Positions 12,310-24,861 of a stretch of DNA of 64,000 bases are shown piece after piece. The position numbers and the translations under genes are program-made. A model generated the notes under the pieces. It had not been told where the DNA came from. It did no database searches and saw nothing but the letters and a program-made list of their open reading frames with translations. Origin of the DNA: Symsagittifera roscoffensis (taxonomy: Eukaryota; Xenacoelomorpha; Acoela; Convolutidae); assembly GCF_963678635.1 (NCBI RefSeq), contig NC_087062.1:53950473-54014472 (forward strand). The letters run 5' to 3'. Numbering within the stretch: the first letter of the stretch is position 1; every line of letters starts with the position of its first letter.

Positions 12310-13295
12310 TTTCCTCTAGTTCTCGAAAAATTTTCCCCCGAAATCTGAGATTTTGGTTTCAATGAATAAAACGGACTTGAAAAGCTCTCCTGCATATGCG
12401 ACTACGCTCAAAAAATTAAACACAAAATTATGGTCCTCGGTATGTCACATTTTTAATTTTTTTTGCCGTTATTTGAATCTTTTCAACTTTTCTTGAAAAC
12501 TAACCCTTTAAATCTGAGGTTGTGGGTACAATAAAAATAAAAGTTAGTAGGAGGCTGCCCATCATAAGCGACCACTGACAAGTTGATTGCACAAAAATTA
12601 TTAAGCTTAAAAAATCAAACTTCTGACTTTTTTACCCTCTCATATCTGCGATTTTCAGTTTAATCCAAAGAACAGGTTGTGGAAAACTCTTTTGTATATG
12701 AGAGTACGCCCATTTTTTAACACATGCTATGGCTCGGAAATGTCAAACGTTTTAAAGCGGTGCCTGGTTGTTGGACTTTTCTTGAAACATATCCTGCCAA
12801 AATGGATTTCATAATTTTAATCGAAACAGCAGGCTGTTGAAAATCTAACTTTATAATTGGCTACTCCCAATTTTTTTCAGAGAAAAAAAATAATGACCTT
12901 TAAACAAGTCGAAGTTTTGTTCCTGACCGTTTTTTAGTTTTTGAAAACTAGCCAATTCTCAGTTTAAGTGTTCAATCTAGAAAACCGGTTTTGTGAATAT
13001 TCTCAATGCTTTTGATCACGACTTGTTTTTTGCAGACAAAATTCAAGGATTGTGTAAAGTCCAGTTTTTTTAAGTTTGAACGTTTTTTTTAGAAACTGTT
13101 TGACTTTACTTAAAAACTACCCTATCAAATTTGATAAGAAAAAATCAATCAAAAGAACCGGTTGCGAAAATTTTTCCTGCAGTAACGAAGATTTACTTTT
13201 TGTAAGAGAAAAGTTGAGTTTTGGAAAAATTTTAAAACCCCAGAAACCGCAAGGTTTTGGGCAGTCCAAGTTTTGAAAAAACGCATTTTGTCTCT
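12310..13295. repeat. Degenerate ~155-bp tandem array
   Basis: About six diverged units follow one another. Each has a Gtttcaat/Atttaatc-like segment, then an AA(C/A)(C/A)GG phrase, then a gaaaa-ctcttctg segment and an AAgcgACtac-like phrase. Anchors lie near 12357, 12522, 12656, 12808, 12961 and 13130, giving spacings of about 134-169 bp. No ORF is conserved between units. It resembles an old, decayed satellite. A poly-G run (12283-12295) precedes it. Confidence 0.55.
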
Positions 13296-13680
13296 TGTCA
13301 ACTTAACCAATTCAAAAAAATCAAACACGTGACTCCAGCTTTAGCTGGGCGTCTAGTTGTTTTTTATCGTGACACAAAATAATTTTGGTTCACCTCATCT
13401 TTTTTCAACATTTTTCATTTTTTAACTTACTTTTTCTTATGTTTGTGCTATATCACATGTGTTGCAAATCTCCGCGTCGTCACTATGGAAAAAGCTTGCC
13501 TCATATCAAAATGGAACAATTTCTGTGCCACAAACAAGTTTTTTAAAAAACTAATTTTATTGTGTCAAGTAAAACTGATCGTGTAACTAATGTATCCAAA
13601 TCACTCACCAATGTATCCAACTTTGTTGTTCCGGCCGATGAAATTGGATCGAAACATGGCCTTCGGATGTGTTTAGTTTT

Positions 13681-13790
13681 TCATTTTTCCACGAAATATT
13701 TTGTCACTACAAAGAATAATCGGAATGGGTCGGATGATATAACATATTACAACCCTTTCAATTGTGATTCGAAAAACAAATATATAAAAA
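13681..13790 (+). repeat. Dispersed repeat S, copy 2
   Basis: Contains TTTTTCCACGAAATATTTTG followed by the S core ATCGGAATGGGTCGGATGAT. The same order is found at 42266-42310, with TTTTTCCACGGAAAATCTGG and then ATCGGAATGGATAGAATGAC. Confidence 0.55.
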
Positions 13791-14127
13791 GTTTGGTGAG
13801 AAAAGACTGTTCGATCTCCTTTTTTTGATAATTTTGATCAAATAAAGCGAGTGATGAGATTTTATTTAAGCCCTGAAATTTAGTTGTGCTCGTGTAAATT
13901 TATTTCTAATTTTTTCTAATGCATTTTTGTCAATGAAAATTTTTTTTTTCAATCTTCGGAAAAAAACTGCTGTCAAAACTGCCGAACTTACTGTTATTAT
14001 CTAATATGATTAAGTTTTAGTATTTCGTTCAGATATTCTCATCAAACCACATGTTTTTTTCCCTTGCCGTTGTTGGAACTTTCTGTGCCATTTGCACAGC
14101 AACAGGCTGGCCTAGTTAAAATTTTTC

Positions 14128-14744
14128 AGCTGTTTGTACAGTGCTGATTTAAATCAACCGAGCAAAACGAACGAACTTTGAAATTTCAAAAGCGTGTTTT
14201 CTCAAATTGGGTTAAGTTTCGACAAAAACAGAAGAGAACAAAAATTGTTTAGATTTTCACCAGAATTAATATGGGGTAGTTTCGCCGAAACTACTTTGTT
14301 AATAGATGAGATAATTATATCACAAAAAGCCTGCTACACAGCCCAACAACGTTCCAGAAGCTTTATATCTCCAAAAAACTGTAAAAGAAAAAAATGTTTT
14401 TGCTCGATAGTCTAGAAACGTGATTTTTGTTATATAAAAACCAAAATATTGTTGGTTCGTGTAAGAGGCTTCTTGTGATACATATTCCTAATCAATTAAC
14501 AAATTAGTTTCAGCTTAATTCTTGATTAAATGAAAAAAGCCAAAATAATCCACTTTTGGGTTAAATTTTTGGTTAAGAATTTTGATGGAAAATTGCACCG
14601 TATTAATTCAGATGAAATTCTAAGCAACTTTTGTTATCTTCACTTTTTGTCTAATATTAAACCTTTTGGAGAAAATGCGTTTGAAAGTTCGAGTTTTGTT
14701 CGTTTTGTCCGAATAATTTAAATCAGCACTGTTTTTGTACAGCA
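14128..14744. mobile_element. Fold-back (long inverted repeat) element
   Basis: A left arm (about 14128-14285) and right arm (about 14588-14744) are inverted copies of each other over roughly 150 bp at about 75% identity by eye. Examples are GTGCTGATTTAAAT with ACAAAACGAAC on the left and ATTTAAATCAGCAC with GTTCGTTTTGTC on the right. The centre of ~300 bp is single-copy. The two short ORFs (14194-14415, 14530-14721) lie in the arms and are not evidence of genes. It is probably a non-autonomous fold-back or MITE-like element. I did not find a clear target-site duplication. Confidence 0.65.
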
Positions 14745-15565
14745 ATTAAACGGAAGCGCTTTTTCTTCTCTTATTCACATCTTACTCTTATCTCAAATTG
14801 GCTGTTTTGCGCAAATTTTTCTGAAATGGTGCTTGTCTTAAAAAGAAACTTCATTTTGGCTCAATTCAGTTTGGCTCAGCCAAAATCAGAAGCTTAAGTA
14901 TAAGGATAGAAAAATTTAGTTAAAAACTTGTAAAGGATGTCTGATATTTGGTTTATGAGTATAAAATTAACTCACACAAATTTAAAACAGGTTTATTGAA
15001 GTAAAGTTCACACACTTCCAAAACACCCGCTTCAAACTTTTTAAAAACACTGGAATCACTCGTAATGTTAAGGTCAAATCTGCTGAAACGAGCTTCGCAG
15101 CAGATACTCTATATTTGAGGTCTATTTTGTACTGTGCTTTTAGATAAATTCTACCGAGCTGAAATCCCCATGGTTTTTCCTCATGGTCTGAAAGAGGAAT
15201 TGGATGCATCGTCGTCTTTTTCCGGAGGGGATTTCATCGGGCTAGATTTTTCGCCTGGGTGCAAACGTCGGGCTAGATATTTCGCCTGGGTGCAAACGTT
15301 ATGGGGATAGTCTCTCCCTCTGATGACGAGGATATAGAATCTCGAGGTCTTTTACTTTTAATGATCTGCTTTGGTTTCTTTCTTTGATCAAAAACTCTAG
15401 AGTCGTTATTTTTTATTCTGATGGTTAAGTGATTTTCTAGTAATTTTCCCCTTCTCGGTGATATATGTTTTTTTTTATTTTATCCTTGAATAATTTGAAA
15501 AACTGTTTTCCAGATCTCCTGTTCAATATTACTTTTCTAATCAATCTCATCGATTTTTAGACAGA
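14745..15565. other. Gene-free stretch
   Basis: AT-rich sequence with a short direct duplication (GGGCTAGAT-TTTCGCCTGGGTG at about 15239 and 15270). No supported gene. The minus ORF 14982-15209 shows no domain. Confidence 0.5.
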
Positions 15566-16460
15566 ATGTTAGCGATTACTTCGGTCACGGATGACAGCTT
15601 TGATCGGTTGTTGAATGAAGTTGCCCCAATGTCAAGGTTCATCTTTGATCATTCTCGACCGAGAGTGAGAATTCCAAATGCAAGCAGATCTCGCAGAGTG
15701 ACTTCAAAAGAGAAAAAAATGACAGTGAAAAACAAGTACGCTACAGCCCTCGCAAACTTCAGATTAAAAAGGAGTGTCAACACCGTGGAAATCAATGCGG
15801 CTAGAAATCAGCACAAGTCCCGAAGAATAAAAAGTCTCTTCCAGGACTTACAGGAATCTTGGACGCGGATGTGCAAGCAGAATTGGTAGCGGAAGACCCA
15901 ACCCTCAAGTTGATGAGAAATGCCGTAACGAGTAATAACTGCGAAGGATTTTGTCGAATCGATCCTTACATTGGCACATTCTGGGACGCAATTGCAGTAG
16001 TTGACGGATGCGTGATAATCGACGACAGAATCGCAATTCCCCAGTGCCTCCAGATAGCAGTTCTCTCCTGACTTCATCGTTCGCATCCAGTACAAGAGGC
16101 AATGATAGATGCGGCCCAATATGTGTGGTGGCCCAAAAACAATCGGGATATTGTGACGATCTGCAAAAACTGTATCCAGTGTACGAAATTTGGTAAGAAC
16201 CTCAAACCAATGAGGAAATTCAATTCCGCAAAGACTCTTCCTATCCTCAACGCACCAATTAGACTACGTGGGACCTTTGTCAGATGAAGAACGGAAACAA
16301 ATTTTGTATTTTAGTTGCGATAGATAGATACTCAAAACTCCCGTCGGTCAAGGTAACCCGTTCAACAGGTGCCAAAAAGAAAGATAATCTATTTTTTGAC
16401 CGAATACATATCCGCGCATAGCATTTCTGAAGCCATTAAAACGGATCAATACTAAGATTT
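15566..16460 (+). pseudogene. Gypsy-like integrase fragment (plus strand)
   Basis: A chain with frameshifts reads through the region upstream of the integrase, the integrase zinc-binding segment (ATIDAAQYVWWPKNN-like text, with LHRSHPVQEAM before it and CKNCIQC after it, about 16080-16190) and the start of the catalytic core (LDYVGPLSD at about 16257-16285, then VAIDRYSKLPSVKV near 16315-16350). Order and motifs match the integrase of Ty3/Gypsy elements. Reading frame is lost several times and the core is incomplete, so it is dead. It points right, opposite to the gag and RT/RNase H remains immediately downstream. Confidence 0.75.
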
Positions 16461-16962
16461 TAAAAATCAGTTGGTTAGTGATTTTTGTCAAAATCTATAA
16501 TTTATGATATCCGCACTACTAAAAACTCAGTAACTCATTTTTCACCTTTCAACTTCAATACCTGAGAAAACCTAATTCCGAATGGTCTCTTATGTCCGAC
16601 AACTTGAAAAAAAAACTTAATTTCGATCAGCAGAACTTAGCTAGGGACGCCTTAATCCCGGAAGAATGACGGGAGGATTGTGACAGTAGGCCAAGAGTCA
16701 AACTCATCCATCATGGCCAATGCAGCAGAGACGTATCTCCCACATTCAAAGTCGCTTCAGATCCGGTAGCGGACACCCCTATTTATCAGGCTTTGTAGGA
16801 CCTTGCAAAATCAGCGGAGAGATTGATGTCCATCAAAAAGACTCTGTCACACAATGAAGGGACGAAAGCGTTGCGAACTCTAGCAGATCGAAATCAGAAT
16901 TTAGCAGCTTCTCTGAGAAAAAATTTGTCAACTGGAACGCTGAGATTTTGCTCAAACTCCCT

Positions 16963-18300
16963 TTTGCCGTTTCCTTCAAAATCAAAAATTAATAATCTAT
17001 CCGCCCAACTATTTAACCTTGATTGGTAGGATTTATTCCCTCTGTTAGTTCCTAATGCTGAAATAACTGCTTTATGATCAGTCAGGACTTCAAATCTGTT
17101 CCCAAGTAAGTAGTCTCTACAGCGCTCACATGACCAGACAATGGATAAGAGTTCTAACTCATTAGTACTATACTTTTCCTCCTGTACGTTTAGGAGGCCT
17201 GAGGCAAATACTATTGGTTCCCAAGTACCATCAGATGCTGCTTGCTCAAGAGCCGCACCTAGCGCTGTGACTGGCGTCGTATTTTATCCTCGATTGACTT
17301 TTCTGGTCGTAGTGATAACTTTTGGTTATTTCTGAGATAAGTTTAAGACTTTTAATAAAAGTTTCATGTTGATCTTCCTGCCAAATAAATTTCGGTTTTT
17401 TTTGCTAGCTTTTAAAGATCGTCTGAATTTTTCTGTGTAGAGTTGGAGGTTCGGAAGGATTTTTTGTAGATGTTTTAAAACACCCATGTGTGATCTTAGC
17501 TATTTCAGTGTTCTAGGGAGTTTTTGATTCACAACTGCTTGTTTTTTCGAATATTTTGGAATATATCCAAATTTATCTATATCGAAGCCTAGCCAAGTAA
17601 CTTTTTCGACAGAGAAATCGCACTTCGAAAGTTTCAAGGCAAAGCCTTCCTTATCCAGTTTTTGCAAACGTTTTCAACAGTTCTCTTACGGTCCTCAACG
17701 GACCCTTTGGAAACAATTAAAATGTCGTCAAGGAAACAAATAATCCCCGGGATGAGGTATTATGCATGGCCTTCTGAAACGCTTTTGGCACATCAGTGAG
17801 GCCATAAAATACTGTCTTAAAACGATATGTTCCTGTGACTTCTCCACATACGATATTAAAGTTAGAGTGGCTGCTACTTAAATTGCTTAATTGGAGTTGA
17901 CTTGAGGCATATTCAAGATCTGGGGAAGCAACCAGACTGAGCCTGAGCTTTGTGAATTGATGATTTGAGCCGCCACGTCGAGTTGTTCCAAAAAATTTGG
18001 CATCGGGTATTGATTTTCATAGATTTGGCCGTTCATCGGCTTTGCATACATAGCTAATTTTATTGAACCGTCCTTTTTTGCGATGATTACCGCAGATGCT
18101 ACAAAATGGTTGCTGGTGGCTTGGAAATTTATTTTGGTGGCTTGGATATTTACTTTATTTTGGTTGCTGGTACAAATGGTTGCTTGGATATTTCTAGACA
18201 CACTATTTGCTGGATGTGGATAGGGGCTATGCGTCCTTTTTCCTTGGAGTGGCACTATTACGTCTTTGAAGACGGAGGAAACTCGGTGATTTTTTGATAT
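16963..18300 (-). pseudogene. Gypsy-like RT and RNase H fragment (minus strand)
   Basis: Read on the minus strand, 17887-18255 gives the start of a Ty3/Gypsy reverse transcriptase (VIIAKKDGSIKLAMYAKP with YPMPN following). 17760-17860 gives the TGTYRFKTVFYGL and PKAFQ segment. 16963-17285 gives the RNase H region (IVFASGLLN, YSTNELELLSIVWSCE, VLTDHKAVISAL, NKSYQSRLNSWADRLL, then FDFE), after which the homology stops abruptly. Stops and frameshifts interrupt the reading between these parts. It belongs with the gag-like ORF at 18565-19755. The integrase that should follow RNase H is found instead in opposite orientation to the left, indicating an internal inversion or two abutting fragments. 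Confidence 0.8.
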
Positions 18301-18564
18301 CCCTAGCCATCAGAAGACCTTATGGTATTTGGATATAAATTATTTTTCCAGTTTTGTGATTCTTAGGATAGTGATAATTCTGATATTTCCAGAAGAGATT
18401 GAAAGCGTTCCTGGTTTGTACGGATTCCGAGAAAGCCCTGGAGGCCTAGGCTCAGACGACACAGTTCTATTTTTTTGTGTCAATTGTTGCTTTGAAGAAT
18501 GACATATTGACTCTAATGGTGGTTTGTAAAGATTTATTGTTTCCGGAGTTTGTGTTAATTATTT

Positions 18565-19755
18565 TCAATCTTTTACTGACTTGGTCGGCTGCAACCTAGA
18601 GTCAAAATGTATCGAATTGATTTGGGGTAACTTTTCCGATAAAGATATATTTAAAGCAGAGATTTCCGATTCGCTATTTAAAGTTAGGAAATTATAATCT
18701 TCTTCTGCGGTATCTTCTGATTCTTCGTCAATATTATTTACATTTTTCCGAAAATTACATACCTTGGCGAAATGACCCTTTTTGCCGCATGATTTGCAAG
18801 TGACATTTTTCGCTGGGCAAAATTGGCGAGGATTTGATGAATAGTTGTTGCCGCAGAAAGAGCATGGTTTAGATTCTCTGTTTTTCCTCAAATCGTTGTA
18901 GTTTTTGTTGTTTTGAGCTCTGGTTACTCTTTTTTGCAGATTGTTTTTCTTTTGAATCGAGATCGTTGGTTCTTGTTTAATCTTAAAGGAGTTTTGAGTG
19001 GACAAAAAATTTTTGGATGAGGAATTGTGGGCCATTTTTTGTGTAGCTGAAGCGGTGACGTACCTCTTTTCTTGTACTAGAGCAGATTTTAAAGTTTCTT
19101 CCGGAGACTCACCTAGTCGTATGCGAATTTCCCGCTGAATATCTTTAAATTGCGTTTTCGCTTTGAATAGGTCTTGAATAACTACATTGGGCTGCTTTTC
19201 CCATTAGACGGAGAAAGAACACTTCTAAACCTTCGCGATCGTTTTGTGACGAATTCTAAAGGTGAATACGTTCGACAATTTTTATCCTTCTCAAGCAAAT
19301 CTGTGCATTTGTTCGAAGAAATCTTTAAATTGTGTGGTTACCAGATTAACGTGAGCAAAATTTTGAAGGAAACGTTTCTTTCCTACGGTCCATAGAGAGA
19401 AGAACAGCCTTGATTTTACCCTTTGATCAGCCTCGTGATAAAAGATGTTAAGTCCGATTTTTGGGCCTTTCTTACGACGCTCGGCGTTTTGCTCGTTAGT
19501 TTTCCGAATTTCCGCTTGATCCCGTTTGATACGATTTTCGGCATCTGTGGTCGATTCGGATTCTCCTACTCTTTCTGCTTTAGGAGGACGGTCATCAAAT
19601 ACTTCGGCTGGTTCAGACAAGAGTACGTTTGGATCGCAATGTTCCCTCAGTGTAATCGGTAAAAAGAATTGACCGGTCCAAGTATCCCTTTTAAAAGGTG
19701 GTTCTGGAGTTGGTCTAGGCCGAAAAACTGGAACTTCTAAAAGGTCTGAACGTTA
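18565..19755 (-). pseudogene. Gypsy-like gag remnant with zinc knuckles (minus strand)
   Basis: The minus strand reads a hydrophilic gag-like protein. The start region (about 19290-19755) is rich in E, R and K, with the segment FQQ-like FKDFFEQMHRF. The end region is an open frame of 156 codons (18565-19035) with two CCHC-type knuckles (CSFCGNN...CPAKN then CKSCGKKGHFAKVC, about 18755-18850). A frame break separates the two parts at about 19040-19290. The same knuckle layout is found in the plus-strand element at 49350-49455, so the two elements are of related lineages. No LTR could be assigned. Confidence 0.75.
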
Positions 19756-21212
19756 ATCGTGCTTCAAGACTGCTGGCTAAAATCAGTTGATATGAATTGG
19801 TTACAAGTTCAAGAAATAAAAATATGACTACAATCTTTCAGCGAGCATCAGAGAGTCTAAGTTTAGTTTAGTACATTGTCATGGTTGGGAGACCTGTCCC
19901 GAACTTGACACCTTAATTGCAATTCGCTCAAATAACTCAATGTTCAAATATACTAGCAAAGTCTAGAACAAATGCATGGCAGCCGTCACACAGATCCCTC
20001 ACGGACTTGCGATCAAGGACATTTCGGTTTTCCTCCGCCGTAGATGAACAAAAAATCAATTTTTATTAAAAGATGCTTTTCGCCTTGGGTTGGAGTGGTT
20101 CCGCAAAATCTTCTGGTATCGAAGTTTTTCCCAAAAAATATTTTGACGAGAAGAAGCCAAAATATATTTACCGTAAAAGAGTTTTTTGGGACCTTGATTT
20201 TGGAAGAACTTTTGTTGCAAGTCATTGATCTTGTAACTTTGCTCTTCTGGGAGTGGTAATTTTAAACTGATGATAGTTCAACAAAAATAACGGTACGTGA
20301 AACTTTTGTTTCTAAATATTTGAGCCCAAGGTTAATTAATGAATCAGTTGAAAATGTCAAATTTGGTCTCACTATAAAAATTAACGAGTTAGAGCTAAAC
20401 GATGTGGAACATTCTAGACACTTTTAAAGGATTTTTCAAGCCCTAAAACAGATTGGTTCATTTATGTTACTCCGTCAAACCCGACAAAATAAAGAAAGCC
20501 ATCAAACCATAAGAAATTGGGACAAAAGTTATTCTAAATAACTCATTCTAAATTCGGAGAATGCCACCAAACTAAGGAACAAGGCGGCCAAAATTTCGTT
20601 CTTAAAACAAAAACCTTCTAATTTAGCCAACAAAACCAAAACCTATCAGCCCGAAAGAAAACTCACGGAATTAAAGTTAACTCACGGATTAAAAAAGCAT
20701 AAAAACTAACTGAGCTAAGAAAAACTTTCAAACAGAGAACTTACCATACAAACATCTGACTGAAAAACAAGAGAGTATATTTTTCCTCTGCAGAGCTTTA
20801 CCACTACCCATTTTGGTTTTCATTGATGAAAAACTGTCGTTTTGTTCTATAATTCTGTCGGAGAATTTGTTTACTGGAAAAGCCCAATTTTTCTCTGTGG
20901 TATCGATTGCTAGACATTATGAATTATTTGTTCTAAAATATGTTACGATCCGTATTTTCTGTTTAAACTGCACCTTAACCAGCTATTGGCTTAAGACTTT
21001 ACCCAAATGTACTTTTGATGAAAATATTTTAACTTTTTTGTTTTTTTTTGGTGGTTAATTGAAGCAAAACGTAGCCCAGTGCACACTCTTCTCATAAAAA
21101 CAATAGTAGATGTAGCCAGCAGGCAGTCGGAAAAGAATATTTGAACGCAAATAAACAGAAAAACATCTGACTTGATTCTTGAAAAAACCTTCAGTTTTTG
21201 AATTTCAAAGTA
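19756..21212. other. Gene-free stretch
   Basis: Probably holds the lost 5' part (LTR or leader) of the minus-strand Gypsy-like element, but no LTR partner was found. The ORFs at 20013-20259 overlap on both strands and have no domain. The rest is AT-rich. Confidence 0.45.
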
Positions 21213-21746
21213 AACAGAACTGCTCGTATCAGGACGAAGCCCTGAAAGTTCCGACTGCCTTTTAACGTTTATGGAGCAGTAAAAACATAAACAACATATA
21301 AAAATAAATAGAAATAAAATAAAAAGAAAAAAAAATTTTCTAAGAAAATCATCCCCCCACACGCCATATAAAGTACAAAACAAAAAATTTCGCTCCTTGT
21401 AACAAATCAATTATGGCAAATAAGCTTCTTACAACCAACTTGGAATGATTTCTAAGACGGAATGATTCTCCGCTTACGCGTTAATAGCGCGAATTATATC
21501 CCGCGTTGATTGTCCCAAATTGGTCAAAATGGCCAAAATGGCAATCTTTAAACCCTCATAACTTTACGAAAAATGATCACAGGTAAAATATTTTTTCAAA
21601 CTTAAGCTCAAGACAACAATAGATTTCGAATAATATAAAAAATATCCGTCAAAAATGGCTAGTTAAAAAGTCGAAATTTGTCTGAAGAAAAAAAACCCAC
21701 CCCGAGCACAAATATTCCGTTACTTTCGTATCGAAAGTCGGAACAA
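21213..21746 (+). repeat. Repeat R, copy 3 (full length)
   Basis: Complete R copy of ~534 bp from AACAGAACTGCTCG to GTCGGAACAA. The left hairpin has one stem mismatch (CAGGAC/GCCCTG). The right hairpin ACTTTCG-TAT-CGAAAGT is intact. Confidence 0.92.
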
Positions 21747-22333
21747 AAATTTATAACCTTTAAGCTCTTTCAACTCGAAAGACAGTTTATGACGCAGAGT
21801 TAAAGCGGAGTTTTCTTACACTTGCGATACAACAAAAACATTGCAATGCTAGATAGTGCAGAGAAAAATGGAGGAAAAAAGTGAGTAGAAACTTTTTTTT
21901 TGAAAATTGAGTTCAAAAATTACTTGAAAAAGTCTAAATTTCACACTTCTGTCCCGGAAAATATTCTTAAGCAACCTGAAAAAACATGGTAGAGTTTGCC
22001 CGCTTTTTAACGAAATGAATTGAACTGAGCTTTTAACAAAATGAACAAAGAAATCAAAAGTCAAACTTCGAAAAATCAAATTCGATTGTGAAAAACTTTA
22101 ACAAAGAAGCCAAGCCGATCTTCGTGCCATCAAACTCGCAGACCAAAAATCAAAGGAAATCATATAAAACAAAAAATGTAGCCAAAAAAGATTTCAAAAG
22201 TCTGAAAGATGATGGAAACCGAAAAAGAACTAATTGAACTTTTGAAGCAAAGAAATAGCTCAAATTAAAACACTTTGGTTTTCAGGAACTGCTAATAATG
22301 GGAACTCTTTTAAAAACAACACGCATTTAAAGA
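21747..22333. other. Gene-free spacer between two R copies
   Basis: AT-rich. No gene, tRNA-like or repeat structure seen. Confidence 0.5.
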
Positions 22334-22641
22334 AAACAAGACTGCTCGTATCAGGGCGAAGCCCTGAATGTTGCGACTGCCTTTTAAGGTTTATGGAGCA
22401 GTAATAACCTTAAAAAATTCTATGAATTAAAACAAAATGAAAAAAAAATTTCTCTAAAACTTGAAATTTTTTAAATAAAAATCATCCCCCCCACATGCCA
22501 TATAAAATACAAAAGGATAGATTTCGCTCCTTGTAACAAACCAATTATGGCAAATAAGCTTCTTGTAACCAATTTGGAGCGATTTCTAAGACATATATCG
22601 CGCGTTAATTGTCCCAAATTGGCCGAAATGGCAATCTTTAA
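22334..22641 (+). repeat. Repeat R, copy 4 (right end truncated)
   Basis: Starts AAACAAGACTGCTCG and keeps the left hairpin. It has an internal deletion at about 22590 (GATTTCTAAGAC joined to ATATATCGCG) and ends after the ATGGCAATCTTTAAA segment. Confidence 0.88.
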
Positions 22642-24545
22642 ATCTATAGAGTCGAGCCTCGTTAAGCTGAAAAAAAAAACAGATGTCATGAAAAATTTTA
22701 AGCTACGAAGTTTTCAAACTCAAAGTTTTTACAACACATCTCACTGATTCCCACTAAAACATGAAAAAAACTTACTTTTGAAGTGGTACAATATAAGATG
22801 ATAACACCGATAAAACATGAGCCAAAAAGAATAGGTAGACAAAAATAGAAATAAAAACCAAAACAAAACATTTGTTGAAAATTATGCGCAAAAAACGTTT
22901 CAAAGAACAAAAATTGCATTAAAAAAATAGAACATGAGCAGACGAAAATTAGGAAAAAACAGCAAATTCGAAACAGTTTCAAACTTTTTCGATTAAACTC
23001 ATGTGAAACTTTTGTCTTTTTTTCCTTTTTTCCCCACCTGCAATGTTTTTATAAGTGAAACTTTTGTTCACATTGTACGATTGCAATGAAAATTGACATG
23101 AAATCACAAACCAATTAGACCATGGTAAACACATTCAAAACCAATCTTGTAAAACCACTCCTCACATCAAAAATTTTATGCTAGTGTGAGGTGTGGAAAA
23201 AGAGCAAAATGTTTTTTACCGGGTAGCTTTATTTGATTTTTCAAGAAACTGAAGATGTCAGCGCAGCCTGTACTCGAAAGTAACTGTCAGCCCAGCTTGC
23301 ATTTGCTAGTACTGCAGCAGCTTGTAAGAAAATTTATTCAGTAGAAAAAGTCTAGTTCCCGATTACAAGTACACCTGCTCTCGCAAATGAATTTATTACT
23401 TTTTTGATGATACTAACTCAATTTGAGAAGACTGGATCAAAACGTTAGAAAATAGTTTTTGCTGGGAAGTGTTTAAATTAAAATTCAGCTTTGAAATCAA
23501 AATTCTATCACGGTGTTTGTGACCTTTACACTTTTGCTGTTCGCCAAACGTACTGAGTTTGCCTCCTTTAACTGAACTTAAATAAATCAAAATTCAAACT
23601 GCGAAAAACCAAGATTGCGCGTGAACAATTTTTGAGAATTTTCTTGAAAGCAAATTAAGAGCTGTATAACTTCCTTCGCTTAAGCTCATCGACGCTTAAT
23701 TGGTTTCTGGATATGCAAGAGGTCTAGAAAAAGCCATTCAGCCGGTCTAAGCGTAGTCCGTTTACTTCTCCCCAAATATCAGATTGAGTTATTTTATTGA
23801 GATCGTTTTTTTGCGTCTAGAACATCACATGGCACCACTATTGCATTGAAATTGGCCAAGCTAAAGTATGACCTGAAGCTAGCGGTGAAGTTAGCCCGGC
23901 CAAACTATTATTGGTATGCGAAGAGAACGCCTAAACACTATGCGAAATGTTCCCTAAATAAAATTGTTGTAATCGAATTACTTTTTCCGTTTCTTAAAAA
24001 TTGAATTTAGTTAAATTCCATGGCTGCAATTCTTAAAATGTCAGTGCTCAAAATTGAAAGCCGTGACTTCGTCAAACTAAAAAATCAAAAGTAATTCGAA
24101 ATATCGAAATCCGGTCGAGCATCCTCTATTAAAAACGAAACAAATCGAAAATCGACCAAGCACGGTCGAAACACACCTAGACTTGGAAGGAAACATACCT
24201 CGAGCATGGTCGAAACAAACCTCGAGCGCACGGTCGAAACTTAATTTGGACATGGCCTTCCTGCGCAAGAAAACTCCTGCAAACATCAACACAAAACACA
24301 GATTAAAATAATTGGTAAATTGTTATTTAGGATAATAACCGAAACATACCAGTACCCGGAGTGAAGTACCTGCGACATAAATGTCCTTTTTATTTTAATT
24401 GTCTATGTCACTTATGAAATAGATAACGACTGATGTTGAAATGATGTTCTCGCATGATGATTCACACATTACTTTCTTTCAACGCTTGAGAAAAATATTG
24501 ACTCATTGCCTGACTAACTGACTGCCCGAGTCGAGATTTTTCACC
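22642..24545. other. Gene-free stretch with GGTCGAAAC motif cluster
   Basis: No supported gene. At 24155-24245 the phrase GGTCGAAAC recurs three times at 22-50-bp spacing together with ACCTCGAGC. The same phrase recurs around 38395-38475. ORFs here have no domain. Confidence 0.5.
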
Positions 24546-24815
24546 TAATTTGAAGCAAGATTTGAGCGGTTTGAGCGGTTTTTTAGACACTTACGCTCAA
24601 AACCTTGCTTTAAAATGAGCGGTTTGAGCGGTTTTTGAGCGGTTTTTTAGATAAACCGCTCAAATCGTTCAAATCTTGCGCGGTTTTTTTAGATAACCGT
24701 TCAAAAACCGCTCAAACCGCTCATTTAGAAGCAAGATTTTGAGCGTAATTGTCTACAAAAACCGCTCAAATTGCTCAAATCTTGAGCGATTTTTTGAGCG
24801 TTTTTTTATATTAGA
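24546..24815. repeat. Palindromic GAGCGG/CCGCTC repeat stretch
   Basis: The words TTTGAGCGGT and its complement ACCGCTCAAA alternate many times, with TTTTTTAGA spacers and AAGCAAGATTTGAGC at both ends in opposite orientation (24553 and 24730). The strand could fold into nested hairpins. It lies immediately before a microsatellite. Confidence 0.75.
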
Positions 24816-24861
24816 AAAAATAACGCTCATAGATATATACAAAGATATGTACATACATCTA

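Noticed and set aside
21213-21746. Repeat R as a classical Helitron or TIR transposon
   Set aside because: No TC...CTRR ends and no terminal inverted repeats in ordinary copies; only the rearranged copy at 6368 is palindromic.
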